The notes beneath the pieces are model-generated. The model was not told the origin of the DNA. It saw only the letters and a list, made by a program, of their open reading frames with translations, and did no database searches. A stretch of 64,000 nt of DNA from Sphagnum compactum (taxonomy: Eukaryota > Bryophyta > Sphagnopsida > Sphagnales), in the NCBI GenBank assembly GCA_965153455.1, contig OZ234497.1:9052001-9116000 (forward strand), given 5' to 3'. Positions 12,911-25,600 of the stretch are shown here, piece by piece. Position 1 is the first letter of the stretch, and each line of letters begins with the position of its first letter. The position numbers and the translations under genes were made by a program.

Positions 12911-15900
12911 TGAGAGGTCAATGCACTAGGATTGATAACATAACTTGAAGAACTACATACATACTATAAGAAGTTGATGCACTAGGGGTGCCAACATAAC
13001 TTTAAACACTAAGAGCGTTGCCAAAAAATCCATGCATTGTACTTAATCGACTTGGAAAATTACAGCCAAAGCAACATTCAACTAAATACAAGGAACAAAC
13101 AAAATTTTCAAAAGAATTGTACTTGAAGTTTGGAGGTTTTAGAGGAAGCATTATGTACCAATAAGTGATAAACAAATGACAAAAATATGTCTTTGTAGGA
13201 TCCTCTTCAACTTCAAAATCTTTAGTATTTTTAGCCATTATAATTTCAAAATCTACAAGCACATTGTTCAAACTGTTATCAAAACAAAAGTTTAGGTTAT
13301 GCAAATGAGGCATACCTCAAAGCTTTTATGCAACAACTTCAACATTGAGGTTGAAGCATGAATCAAAACTCAAGTTCATGCACATAAAATTTGAAATGCA
13401 CAATGAATATTCATTGCCATCATTTGCAATTCCAATTTGTTGCATACAATTGAGTTACAAAAACCTTGTACTTGGTTCAATGTTTAAGCATTGAGCACAA
13501 TTAGTAGGCACCAACCAAACTTCAATGCAACTCAACAATGATGACAACATTTGAACTCAATGTACATAAATCACAAACTACCTTGCGGATGATACTTCAA
13601 AACTATAGATTGTTGTATAGGATTCACTATTAGGACATGATTTTACTTTGCATAAAGTAAATAATTACTACTAATATGAGGTGGTAATGGCAATGTTGTT
13701 GTAATTGAAAAATGTGGCAAAAATCAACAAGGAGATGAATTGCATGGCAAAGAAGTTGCTAACGTGATTGTTGCTCTATGATGGTGATGACCCTATTTGT
13801 AGTAATGGTCACACTAGTCAAGTGATGGAGCTTGGTGGGAGATGGCCACAAAGGTTATTGTTTCAACATGAGGTGGTAAGGAGAATTGTGGCAATCATTG
13901 TAAGCAATGATGGATCTAATTGGTTGTGTTTTACAATCTTGATTGACTTTCTGTAACTTTTGGTGGTTGAATTTCTATGAAAATAATAATTTAATGGCCC
14001 AAAATCAATAAAAGGGTTTCACACACCCCTTTTAATTTTTTCATTTTGGTTTATTTTTGTCATTAAAAAAACATTGGTTGGCATCTCTTGTCAAACAATC
14101 TACCATTACACAAAATGATGCAATGAGATAATCTCTTTAGATCCTCTCATGGTTTTTATTTTTTTTCTGATAAAATTGGTTATGATCCTCCTTATTTCAT
14201 GAATATTGGAGGAGTTGGAACATCATGTACACGCCTCAACTAAACACCATAATGTATAAAGGAAGACTTGCTCCCCAAGGGTGTATGTCCAAAAATTATG
14301 GGAGGCTCATGGGAGTGGAGGTCTTTTTTAGTGTGAAGTACAAACAATGTTTTTACTTGAACGGTGCAAAGTTACCCTAATTAATGGATGCATATTTCAG
14401 GTAGGGATTTTCTTTCAAATACAAAAAAAAACCATGTAATAGGTTTTGCATGTATAAATAATTCATCACATTAGTGATTCTCAAGTGATTATGAATTTTT
14501 TGGTTGCAAGCCTTGTTTTTTATGTTTTATCTATAGGCTTGTTATAGGGTTTGTTGGGCACTTCAATGTATAGGATCAAGTTGTGGGGTCCAATTGCTAA
14601 GCATTTTTGGGGCACTACATGCAAAACTCCAATTAGGACCCTATGAAAAGGTCATCACTGATGACATATAATGTATAAGGTCAATTAATAGGTGTTATGG
14701 TGGAGATTCTCCTACCCAATGCGGTAAACCAACTTCACACCTAATGCAAATCCATTGGATGATTTGAAGGTGATCATTGAGTTAGGAAGGCAACATGTTG
14801 GGGAAGTGTATGAATGTGATAGCCAAACTCCAAGCAACAAACTAGACTTTGCCGTAAATTATTTTTCAAACCGAAGAACAATTAACGTATATTTTAACTA
14901 TGAAAGTTATGCATGCATAATTGTATTTATTTACAACACATCTACTTTGACATGTTAGTTTTGTGCATCAACATGCACGCAAAACAAAAAAAGTGAGAAA
15001 TTCATATTCTTCACAAGACATAATTGAATTCATTTCCTTGAAAAACATGATTAGAATTTTGGGTTAAAAGAATTTTGGGTAAAAAATTGTTTCATTTTCT
15101 CAAACAATGTGATTGGAATTCATGTCCCTAATTCAACACCATATTGATTACAACACGATTTCTTTCTAGAACTTGCATGATTCGTAATGTCATTTTCATT
15201 GATATTCTGAACCTATTTTATGTTGGTGTGCTCTTTTCTCGTTGATTTGGATGTTGAAACTTCTCACATTTCCAAAATTAAAGTTTGTGCTTGTTCATAC
15301 AATAACTGGCTCCAAAGTTTGATTTCCAATCCAAAGAAAATCATGAATTGAAAGGGACCCATGTATCCGTTGTCTCAAAACAACATACACATCTTGTTGT
15401 GTTAATCAGCTTGTTCATCATCTTTGTCTATATATATGTATATATATATATATGCACTTTCTGAAAATCATTTTACAATGACTCAAGCAAGGATCACCAC
15501 CATGAGTTATATAAAATTATTTATCTTTCTTAACCCAATCATCAACACATTTATTCACATTAGCTCAAGAAGGAAATGTTGGTGGAGATGAAAAATTTAT
15601 ATAACCTCCGAAATCTAGGAGACTTTCTTGCTTCTTTTGAAGGATAATAATATTTTGTTGTGAAGTTTGGAACGACAACAAATTCATATATCTCTTTTAC
15701 TTTTTTGAAATAGTTTCTTGTAATCTACTGGAACCATGCTGGAGAAACAAGAACATTGCTCTAATTCAAATTGATGTAAGAATATCAGATTTTGGCAATG
15801 AGAATAACATGGATCAAAAACAACATATATCCACAACCTTAGCCCAACTCAAAGGATACTAAAAAAAAAAAAAAACAATTTAGAGTTTGGAGTTAGGGGA

Positions 15901-16540
15901 TCTGAGTTTGGCTACTACAAATTGAGTACAAAGTTTTGCATTGCCAAAACACTATGCCTTCTTGTGAAAGACAGATAAAACCTCCCTTTGCATGCACAGA
16001 AATATAGTAGTACTCACACACAAAGCATGATTAGAGGGGGATTGGGAACTTGATGCTCCCGTTGTGGTTCGCCCTCTTATGTGGTTCTTTTGTCTTCTTG
16101 GATGCAGGTCCTTCCATTTTGTTCCTTGTATTTCCCCTTTTTGGGGTGCTTTGCTTTATATTTTATTGGCAGGGTTTCATCAAGCATGATCCTTTCAAAT
16201 TCTTCACAGACATGCAAGGTTTCACCCTCTTACCGCATCATGTGGATATGAGTGACCTCCCGGAGTTAGTGGTGAGATTGACATAAAAGGAGTTGCTGAT
16301 GAAACAGGACCTCCTGCAAATGGTGTTGCCACCACTGCACTTGGAGGAGTGCCCATCCCTCGTATGTAATATCCCTTAAGAATTCTCAACCACATATGAC
16401 TTATAGCAATTCAGAAATTGTTTTAGTGCCAAACCTAGTCAGATGCATGACTATTACAAGATGTAAGGGAGCACATTACGTGAGGGAAAAAAAAACCAAG
16501 CAAAAGCAATAAAAATGGAACTGTTGGTTATTTCAGCAAT
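12911..16540. other. AT-rich intergenic DNA without recognisable genes
   Basis: Only short open stretches without family resemblance occur here. There is an imperfect TA microsatellite around 15430-15455. A hydrophobic plus-strand open stretch at 16050-16286 has one possible membrane segment, but no homology that I recognise and no clear splice context. Confidence 0.5.
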
Positions 16541-16549
16541 AAGGGGGAT

Positions 16550-17065
16550 TGACACACACTGTAGTGGCAGCTGCTATGGCCAACCAACAGCTGACTGTTG
16601 AGCCAATTGAATAAAAGTTCCAATGTTGTGTAACCTCATTCAGTGCATCTGTTGCTCTCTCCAATCCTTCAGTGGTGTAAAGGCTCACCTGCATATGAGA
16701 AACTTAGCCTGCATAACTGAGCACATAACTTTTGTTGATAATGCAAAAAAATGTTACCATACCAACATGCAAACAAAGAATTGACAAATTTGTTGCACTC
16801 TGTAGTGCTGGATTTGTAGTAGTTCTCTTTTTTCATCTCTCTACACTAATGGGCCCCCTTTTGGCTTCCTTGATAGAATAGGGTCTTTGCTTTCTCTTTT
16901 TAGTGTTGCAAAGTTGTGTTTATTCTCAAGGACTTCCATGTCTTTTAGGGGTTTACCTGGTTGAGAAGGCAAAGGAAGATTGCCTTCACATTTGTTGCCA
17001 AAGGTGCAACCTGCAACAGACATTGCATACTGTTGCCGAGAAATACCTCTGGTAACTTGCAACAA
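16550..17065 (-). other. Coding-like minus-strand fragments, unidentified
   Basis: Two stretches look coding on the minus strand. At about 16,690-16,540 a frame reads SLYTTEGLERATDALNEV and then QHWNFYSIGS before a stop. At 17,065-16,841 a 74-codon open frame reads ...CTFGNKCEGNLPLPSQPGK... They lie downstream of the TTC1-like fragments on the same strand and could be further exons or a neighbouring dead gene. I recognise neither. Confidence 0.25.
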
Positions 17066-17429
17066 AAGACCTCAAACTCATTCTAATCAAGTACATGAGC
17101 AAATGGAGAACCAGACAATGCACTTCAAAGGCAATAACAATTGCTCCAGTGATGAAAACAATAAAAGTTGTGGATTTAGATAATATTTTGTGTACACAAA
17201 CTATATGTATTGGTATTTATCTCTATTGTGGTTCCATCTAGAACAAACATGTCTGTAAGGGATGCTGTCACTTAAATATGGTTCTGAGATATGTCTTGTG
17301 ACTCCATTAACTTTGGACAAGGGGCTAAAATGGTGTCTATGGGCTGAGGTTTAGAGACCTATGGTACCCAGTTCCCATTAGTACTTGAGTCGTGAGAAGA
17401 TTGCGGTGAGCCACAGCTTCTTCATTCCA

Positions 17430-17780
17430 GTGCACAAACTATCCCACAGATGTAGAAAAGATTACCTCACACCATGAACAGAAACAAGGTACTGATCAAG
17501 TACGAAGGCAAGATATATGAAGTTGAGAATCCAAGCATGAATACAGTAGATTGAAGGGAAACACCATGTCAGTAGTGCTGGCTCACATGCATGTTTCAAG
17601 GCAATATGAAATGCCCTGCTATTATCAGACATCTAAGTTGAATCTTTCTCCGAGTCATGTAGAAAATAATTACCTTACACTGGGAACAGAAACAAGGTAT
17701 TGATCAAGTTCAAGGGTGAGCATTGCAAAATCCAAGAATTGAAGAATGGATACAGTAGATTGTCATGATGTGAAACACTG
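17430..17780. repeat. Direct duplication, ~212-bp spacing
   Basis: A segment of about 110 bp containing GAACAGAAACAAGGTA, TGATCAAGT and ATACAGTAGATTG occurs at 17,455-17,553 and again at 17,665-17,763. On the minus strand both copies end in a splice-donor-like AG/GTAAT and encode a shared LDQYLVSV, so an exon may have been duplicated, but no acceptor is visible. Confidence 0.7.
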
Positions 17781-17940
17781 TGTATCTTTATGGATATAAT
17801 CTCATGGTTGAGGACAATTCTCTGGCAACTGCTGTTCGAATCTAAATCCAAATGACAGACCCTAACTCCTTAAATATATTGAACTTCCAGGCACAAGTAT
17901 TTCCAGCTGATATGTTCCTGCCATGGATCTCTGTGCTTAC

Positions 17941-18378
17941 TTCTGAAAGGAAATGGAGTGAGTATTGCATGTATATGGGTCCTGCGCAACCTTGAAATTG
18001 TCAAGGCTCAATTGAAACCGTCCAAGTAATGAATTTCCCATTCCCTCGAAATTTCCTGCTCACACCCAGATTAGCAAATGATTTGAAGTGAGTAGGTAAC
18101 ACGCTCAGATATCCCTCACAAGCTTGAACAACTACATATTCATCACATTGAATTAAGTAAGAGGGGACATCCTCCATCTAGGCTCAAATAGTTCAAGGAT
18201 TGACTCACCATTTGTTGTTCTTCCTCTGTCATTGCATCCTCAAAATGCTCCTTAGTACTGCACATCACTGCTGTCTTACTATTGATGCCATACCCATCAC
18301 CAGCATCATTAGAATCACCATCCCAACCTTCTCCTTCAACTTCATTGCTGTTGCCATTTCCATTCTTCTGGGTTGCCT
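17941..18378 (-). pseudogene. TTC1/AtTPR1-like fragments lacking the TPR repeats
   Basis: Two minus-strand exons are visible. The first, 18378-18209 (170 bp), starts after TTTCAG and ends ATG/GTGAGT. It encodes an acidic, low-complexity segment with EVEGEGWDGDSNDAGDG and TKEHFEDAMTEEEQQM. The second, 18055-17941 (115 bp), starts after GAGCAG and ends AA/GTAAGC. It encodes EGMGNSLLGRFQLSLDNFK, then VAQDP and SISFQ. From memory this is the conserved C-terminal signature of TTC1 and plant TPR1 co-chaperones, which bind HSP90/HSP70. In the family, about three TPR repeats lie between such an acidic N-terminus and this tail; here only 153 bp separate the exons, and their phases do not match (0 to 2). 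I infer an internally deleted, non-functional copy; an unseen exon or an assembly error is the alternative. Confidence 0.55.
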
Positions 18379-18409
18379 CTGAAATTCAATACCGCCAAAG
18401 TTAGGTCTA

Positions 18410-20383
18410 CCAATGTCCTACCGCACAATTGTGATCTTAGAACACCAGTGCCTTCCTGTAGACTTCTTTGCTTCTTCTGCAACATCCCTCCATCCGTCTC
18501 TGCTGGGCATACTGACACTGATTCCAATCCTCTCACGAACAGACACCAGACTTTGAAGCTCCTCTCTAATAGATGTTGATTGGTTGTAGACACTTTCAAC
18601 AATCCACTGTTGCAAAATATTGGAGCCACCTTCCCCATTGGCACAGGACAACTTTATCCTACAACATGAAAAGTACCAGAAGAAACTGATGAGAGATACA
18701 AACTGCACTTCTCCAATTGCAGCACTTCAATACAAATTGTCAACCTCAGATACAACATGCAACTAGCTGATAGTGCACAAAGGATTTAGAGTTTCAGAAC
18801 CAGTTCCTGACCTTAACATTACTGTGAGCGAGTGATCATCCATGTATTGCAAAAAATTAACAAACCTAAGGTTCAAATGGTTGCAGCAAAACAATTGCCA
18901 TGCAGCATTGGAAACCTAGTATGCACTAGTCAATGCACCTGCTGTGCTCTGTGCAATCAGATCCAGATTCCTTACCTGCTCTTGCACCCATTAAGTTCTT
19001 CAACTACAATATCCCAGGTTTGTTTGCTGCAACTCTTCTTCTGCTCCCAGAACAAGAATTCATGATCCCAATGCCAGATTAGGGTTTACTCTTACCTGTA
19101 TTAGCTTGCTTCTGGAGGTTTATGATAAATTCTTTTGGATGTCAACCAAAATAACTGGATTTTTAATGGTAAAGTCTTCATACTCATTTGAATTACTCAT
19201 TCCCAATGTATTACTTACCCAACACAGTATTCACCAATAAGGAGAGTTCCTGTCATGTGATGTTTCTGACCATCCATGTGACCCTACACACATGCAAGCA
19301 AGCATTGTTGAGAAGCATTTAAACGAATAATTAACTGGCAGTCCATTCGAAGACCATGACATCAGCACCTCTATTTGACAGAATAGCACTGTTGACACTG
19401 CACCTGCCATTATATTCAATTCAAGAAGATGGGCATATAGGAACTCACTAACAACAATTTGCTTTGCTAGCAATTGCATCATTTGCCATAAAAACTGGTT
19501 AGTTCCAATAGACAACTACTTGCAGAGGTGCTCATACTGGGGCTGCTATGACTTCAAGTTCTTGACCAGCAATAAGCAACTTGGAGCTGCCTCCCACAAC
19601 AATGAAATGTAACCCAATTGTAGCTGTCCCAAATTCATGAAAATGATAAGAGCATAATGGCAGCCATCGAACAGCCATATATTGCTTGAGGAGAAATTCA
19701 ATGTTCCCCATGCGCTTCAGGGTTTTCTGGTGTGCAATGATGATAGCTTGTGAGTTGGCAGTCCTATCACCATTCAACCCACCAATGTAAGAAACTAGAC
19801 TAAGGGACCAACTGATCATTTGTACCCCACCTGTACTTGGGTGCCATTTATATCCTCAATGTAGTATAAGGGTTCAAGGTGGTAGAACAAATTCAGTGCA
19901 ACACAACCCTTCTGCATACATATATTGCACAGACCAGCACAAGAAACTATTTGGTATTAACGAGCTTAAGATTGTGCGTATCATCAATGTGATCAATTGA
20001 AACATTTGGCTCCATCCTCCCCAGGACAATCTGTCGACACATCTTGTTTTGCATTCGCTCTGTTTTTTCTGCCTCTATCTATCTATTCATGGTTAAGCCT
20101 AAAAGTTTGGGCGACACGTTAACACTTCGCGCATCCTATGTGCCTCGTTGCACTTTCTCAAACAATAATGCTTGATGTGCTGAAAATTTACAACGAAACG
20201 TCTCCTCACCAATCCTAAAGCGAACACACGACATGCACCCCACGGTACCTGCGCTACAACATCGCCGACATCAAAGCCCTTGAGACCCGGACACTCAAGA
20301 TTGAACTTCACACAACGGTACGTCCCACACATCTGCGTCTCCCCCGCTCGCAGTCTCGTCGGGCCGCCACGAACAGCTGACAA
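18410..20383 (-). other. Unidentified open stretches, possibly remnants of the same minus-strand gene
   Basis: Minus-strand open frames at 18,708-18,418, 19,515-19,231, 19,819-19,532 and 20,383-20,099 have moderately protein-like composition, but no motif I know and no chain of splice sites I could phase together. They lie upstream of the TTC1-like exons and downstream of a GC-rich promoter-like block, so 5' exons or UTR of that gene are possible. Confidence 0.2.
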
Positions 20384-20780
20384 ATTTCCGAGTTATCCAC
20401 ATTCTTCATTATCAATCCGATTCTGCGCTTCACCGAATTTCCTCCTATCTTTCTTCGGCAGAAGCGCGGCGGACTGCCGCGCAAGAAGCAGATCTGCCCG
20501 CGATCAACCACAAAACCTGGCAGGCAGAAAATCCCGACGTTCTGCTCGGCCGCACCCGGCAGACGTCTGCCTGCCACTGTAGCTCCCCGTCCGGCCTGCC
20601 CACGAACTGCGGCGCTCCGTTTAGCACTCTGCCCGAGTCTCTCACGAGTTTCACCGTTCACCTTCGTGCTCACTCGTGCCCACCTGCCTGCATTCCATAG
20701 CCATTTTCTCACTGCACACAATGCAGGCACTGTGTTTCTCAAAAAAGATTCTTTGAATCACATTTTCTTCTGTCTTTTTC
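20100..20780. promoter_or_regulatory. GC-rich island between divergent gene remnants
   Basis: GC content and CpG frequency rise sharply here compared with flanking DNA (for example the stretches around 20,320-20,360 and 20,450-20,620). It sits between the minus-strand TTC1-like fragments and the plus-strand Myb/SANT-like pseudogene that starts at 20,784. This placement suggests a former bidirectional promoter or 5' UTR. No TATA box was identified with confidence. Confidence 0.35.
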
Positions 20781-20783
20781 ACC

Positions 20784-21475
20784 ATGGAACCGTCTCAAGA
20801 GCCAAGTTTCCTGTTCCTGATGATGATGGGTTCAAGCTCTTCACTTCCCTTGTTCATCGTGCCTCACACAGCACCTCCAGCTCCACCCAAATCCACGAGA
20901 GATTGGAAAAATGATTCTACAGCATTGTTGATGGATTTGTTTGAGGAGAAGTTTCTTGCCAATAGCATGAACAGCTTGACACAGCAACAGAGGCAAGAAA
21001 TTTTATTGAAGATTGAGGAGGCATTTCCATTGACCCCTCCGCGCACTTGGGCTCAAGTTCAGTCCAAAGTAACACAAAATGCGGAAGAAATTTAATCAGT
21101 TGAAACAAGAGCATGGAGAATCCGACGCAGGTCAATGCTAATGGCCATGGTTTGAGCGATGTTTAATGATTTGGGTGCAAGACTGCCAAGGCTTGTGGCA
21201 GTACTAGAGGCATGGACAATGGTGTTCGCTGGGTGGAACTGCGCAGGAGCCTGTCAACTTGGAGGATACTGAAGAACATGATGCTCCTCCTTGTCCAAAC
21301 AGACAGGTTCCACCATTTGCAAGCAGTTACTCTTCTCAAGGCAGTAAGATTGCACCCACACCGAGGTCAGCAGCTTGCAAGAAGCCAGGGGTGGACAGTA
21401 AGCCTCCACAAAAATTTGTTTTTAAGAAATTGGGAAGAGGGCAGGGAGAGAAAATTAGATGGAGCAGCTAAAAAG
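20784..21475 (+). pseudogene. Myb/SANT-like (trihelix-type) DNA-binding protein, frameshifted
   Basis: The frame opens at ATG 20784 and encodes MEPSQEPSF, a proline-rich linker, then the Myb/SANT-like fold: DWKNDSTALLMDLFEEKFL, LTQQQRQEILLKIEEAF and TPPRTWAQVQSKV, corresponding to the W-containing helices of trihelix/transposase-derived domains. Right after QSKV the frame is lost, and the third helix continues one frame over from 21,081 as MRKKFNQLKQEHGESDAGQC, then stops. A later segment, 21,232-21,470, is open again (EPVNLEDTEEHD..., ending in FVFKKLGRGQGEK). Such domains occur in plant transcription factors and in genes derived from PIF/Harbinger-type elements. Two or more frame breaks make an intact protein unlikely; an unrecognised intron at the first break is possible but no good donor is there. 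Confidence 0.6.
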
Positions 21476-22661
21476 GTGGGCAGACTATGTGTGTGCATGA
21501 GCCCATTTTGTGTGCCTGCCGCCATTTCGGCCAGCGAATTTCAAGGAGCATGGCAGGCAGAAGCCAAGGTTTTCACAGTCATGAGCGCGACCCACTTCTG
21601 TTGACCAGCAAAGAGGCTATCCACGAAACAAATCAAAAGAAACGAAGCTTTTAGGGTTGCTCCTTTCCTGACCTGCCTTCTGGTACGACCTACCTTGTTT
21701 CACTTTTTGGAGCCATGTAACGCAACGCCAGGCTGAGGTGCCGGCCATATGCGTATATTCGTCAACAGGGGCAGATATTGTTAGTGTTTCCGCCCCTTAC
21801 AACACAGGCCCGGACAGCCCAGACGTAGAATGTGGAGCGGATCGCGCAGCGGACCAACGGATATGCTGTGTACTCTAGTTCCAGGATGCGCTGCGCTTGA
21901 AACGACGTCGATGCGTCGATCGATGTCAGGCTGCTGCGAGGGCGCCCAGCACGTGCACCTCCTGTTGACCTACTCCTTTGGTTTCCTTGTCAACAAATTC
22001 TCGCAGTGATGTAGCTTCTCCTGGATCTTCATTTTCGACGGTTTTGCATCATCCCGGTTTAGGCCAGGTATCGTCAATCGGTAGTTTTCGTGTGATAGGA
22101 TTGAATGAAAACATGGATCTTTATGTTGGTCGGAGAGTGATTTACGATTCCATGGCACTCGGACAGAAAATGCGCCGTAAGCTAGGAATTTCGAACAACA
22201 GCTTGAAGCTCTAAACCTAAGAATTTCATAGTCGTCATTAGTGAGCTCCGCAAATGGCATTCCAGCATGCAGGTGTGTGTATAATTCTTACAGATTCGAT
22301 TACGCAGATCTCTTGTTTGTCTGTTGGGCTTGTTTCTTGTACATTTCAGTAAACATAAACGCAATTCCTCCTCGTGTAGATTGAGAGCCACCAAGTGTAA
22401 AGGCAATTGTTTCGTTCCGCATTTTTGCCAGATTTAATAGCTGTAGATATGCAGAAGTTATGATTCCTTGTACAGACAGGTTGCTGAAGAACAAGAAGTT
22501 CGGTGTTCCTGGACTGGAAACGGAACTCCTATTTTTTGCCGCCGTCTTCTCAGGAAACGAAGCCTCGTTCGTGAAAAAAGAGGGGAATCGGAGGTTTGTT
22601 GTTTGCTTCGCCGCGTTTAATCTTTAGTCGAGCTGCAGCCACGGCAGTGATCGGCGGCATC
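21476..22661. other. Upstream region of the kinase gene
   Basis: No gene is supported. The sequence becomes richer in GC towards 21,700-21,960. The last ~150 bases before ATG 22662 have a mixed, 5'UTR-like composition. Short open stretches on both strands show no family resemblance. Confidence 0.4.
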
Positions 22662-25600
22662 ATGGACAGCTTCGAAGCGCGGCTGGGGCCGCGTGCCTGG
22701 CAGCCAGCAGACGAGGAGAAAGTGGAAGCAGGAGCTGGAAGCTTGGTGCTCGTGGTCTTGGACGTCAACAAGGAGCTTACCACAAGCGCTTTGGACTGGG
22801 CGCTCAGTTGCGTGGTGCAGAGAGGAGATACTGTGAAGGTGCTCGGAATTCTGCACCACATCATGACTCCAAGTGAGAATTTCTTGCTTGCAAAGATATA
22901 CTTTAAGGCCATATGTCCTGATTTCGATGGTCAAAATAAGTGAAGTTACTTGCATGAGCTCCAAAGCTGCTAATGCAATTTCTAGAGGTTTGCTGAGGTA
23001 CAGTAGTAACTATGAATTTTGCTCTCTCCACAGCTTGCCAGCTGTATTGAGAGACTTCACTGTCTGTGTCTGTCACTCTGTCTCTGTGTGTCTCTCTTGT
23101 CCAGGATCCGCATTGCAACTGCAAGGCTCGTGGAAAATGAGATTCTGATTTGCAGATGTATGTTTGCTGCAAAGTTTGAAGTCATGTTTTTCACTAGCTT
23201 CAAAATAGCTCAATGGTAGCCTCGATGTGATATGGAATTGTGCAGTGGGTTATAAATCTCGAGCAGATGAGAATATCTGGAATGGATCAAGTCGAAAAAT
23301 TTTGGACAATGAATGTGCAATGAAGAAGATGATGCTTCAAAGTATACCACATATGGTCTCAAAGTGCGAGAAGCTGGGGGTAACAGCTCTGTCCTCTTTT
23401 TCAGTAGGTGTTTGAACTTCACAGATTGTTTGAGGCTTGACATATGTTAGATTGGTGGTACATAGACTGTGGCTGCTCATATCAAGCCCAATGTTGGGTT
23501 AAAAAGTTACAGTTGTGGTTTTGCTCTCAGGTGAAGTTGGAGATTGATGTGAAGGCACACATTGCCCCAAAGAAGGTTGTGGTGGAAGAAGCCAAAAACC
23601 TTAAGGCCCGTTATGTCGTTATTGACAGGTAGCTCCCTGTATTTCTCAGTGTGCTTATTCAAAATTTCCAGTTTTGTGAAATTCCTCATATTCTCTCCAT
23701 GTAGCAAAGTTACAGGTTTTGACAAGAAGTAACAGTATACAGAAAAATAAATACTTACTGAGACTCTCATAAACATACAGATCTGCATGTGTTTCAGGAT
23801 GTGGATATGTCTTCGTTGCTCTCTGTCTGTGTGTGTCCTCAGCATGTCTCGTTTGTGCTTTATAACGTCTCCAATCTTGTGATGTGGTAGAGATGTAAAG
23901 ACCCATGGAAGAGAGACAATTTCAGGTTTAACTCTATGAGCACAAAGGACGTGATTCAGAGGTCTTGGATGAAGCAAGGCAATGTGATTTGCTTCCATTT
24001 TTGTGCAGGAATATGAAGAAGGACAAGAAATATTACATTGACAACCTCACTTGCTTTGTCACACGTGTGAGAACTATTAATGATTATGAGCATTTACGCC
24101 ATGGGCTACCAATGAATGACACAGATATAAAGTCTGAGCATGGGTTTATTTCAGTTAATGGCTGTATCTCTGCCACTGAGACATCAGTCCAGCATCCTTC
24201 CCTTGCATCAAGCCTAGAGACTCAGGCTCAGGCTTCTGTTCATGCTGACTGGGCACAGGTTCAGGCACATACCAATATACCTTTGACAGCAGAGCATCAG
24301 TCCATCTTAAATGACAAGTTCAGCAAGAGGGAGTTTTTGAAGCTAAATCACAAGTCTGGTAATGTTTCTGGAAGACTTCCTCACCAACCAGAGCTTAGGA
24401 TGGGAACAGGGTACAGAAATGAGATATCCAATGTACAGGATCTTGCAGTTACAAACTGGCTTAGCCAAGGGGGTGGTGGAGCTGATTCAGCCCACTTCAA
24501 TGAAAGTTCCAAACAATGTAAGCCAATTCTCCATATTGTATTAGTGTTAAAAATTCCTTGGGGACCTATCCACAGCAATGTGGCATCGCAAACTTCCTTG
24601 TCTGGGAAGCAATAAATGCCCATCTCATGGGAAGCACAGATTATCAATAAACATGCTCTTAACGTTTCATCAATCTGGGGTGTCAGACATTCTGACTAGG
24701 AATACTGTTTTCCATTCTTCTACTTGAGAGAAGGTGGGTTTTTTCATTGATTTTGTGGTTTACATTGGGAAGTGTGGACAGGAATCAGTATTCTTGACAA
24801 CTGTAGGCACCTGAAGACAGTGCTTCTTTTGTCTATGTCAATCTTGGATATTTCTCCAATTTATTGTGACCAGACATTTTTTTCCCTTTTGACACAGGTT
24901 ATAGTGGCACTGGCCACATTCGGGAGGAGATGGAAAATATGAGCGGTTCACCTATGAGTCCTACAGAAGAGTCTCTTGCAGACCAGGCATCATCCTTTTT
25001 TCATCCAAGCCCATATGCAGAATTACCTCCCCACCCCTTGAGAAAACAAAGTGCGGAATGGTTGCCCATGTCAGGGCCATCCACCATCTTGTCTAGTTCC
25101 TTCCCACCAGCCTCTCTCCCTCACTCTCCTGACTCTGTTTTGTCAGAACTCAGGCCCTGTGGCAGTATAAATTTGGCCTCTGACTACTCAGCTGAACTCC
25201 CTTCCAGCCACCCAGGTATGCTGAATGCATCCATAGCAGCATTAGAGGCACTGATGGACATGAAAATATCAAGGGGTAAGGACCGAGGACATCCTGGTCC
25301 TATCTCTGTGCAACCAAGACGGGTGGATGCAAGCTGGGCATTTGATTTACTTGACACAAATCCTGGAGATCAACAAGTGCAGCCCACTCCTAGTTCGCTG
25401 CAGCATTTTGCAGCAGAAAGAGAAGGAGAGGCAGGAATGCAGCAAAAAGGCAAGCAAAACCATAGTGCAAAGAAGTCACCTGTTGTGGAAAGAACTGAAA
25501 TGAAGGTGCTTCCACAAAAGGATGCGAATCCTAGCAATAACCATGATCCAGTGAAACAAACATCAAGTGTAAAAAGAGCAGTATCCAGTAAGAAGCAAAG

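Noticed and set aside
16050-16286. Hydrophobic 78-codon frame as a membrane protein gene
   Set aside because: One TM-like stretch alone, no homology, no neighbouring exons in phase.
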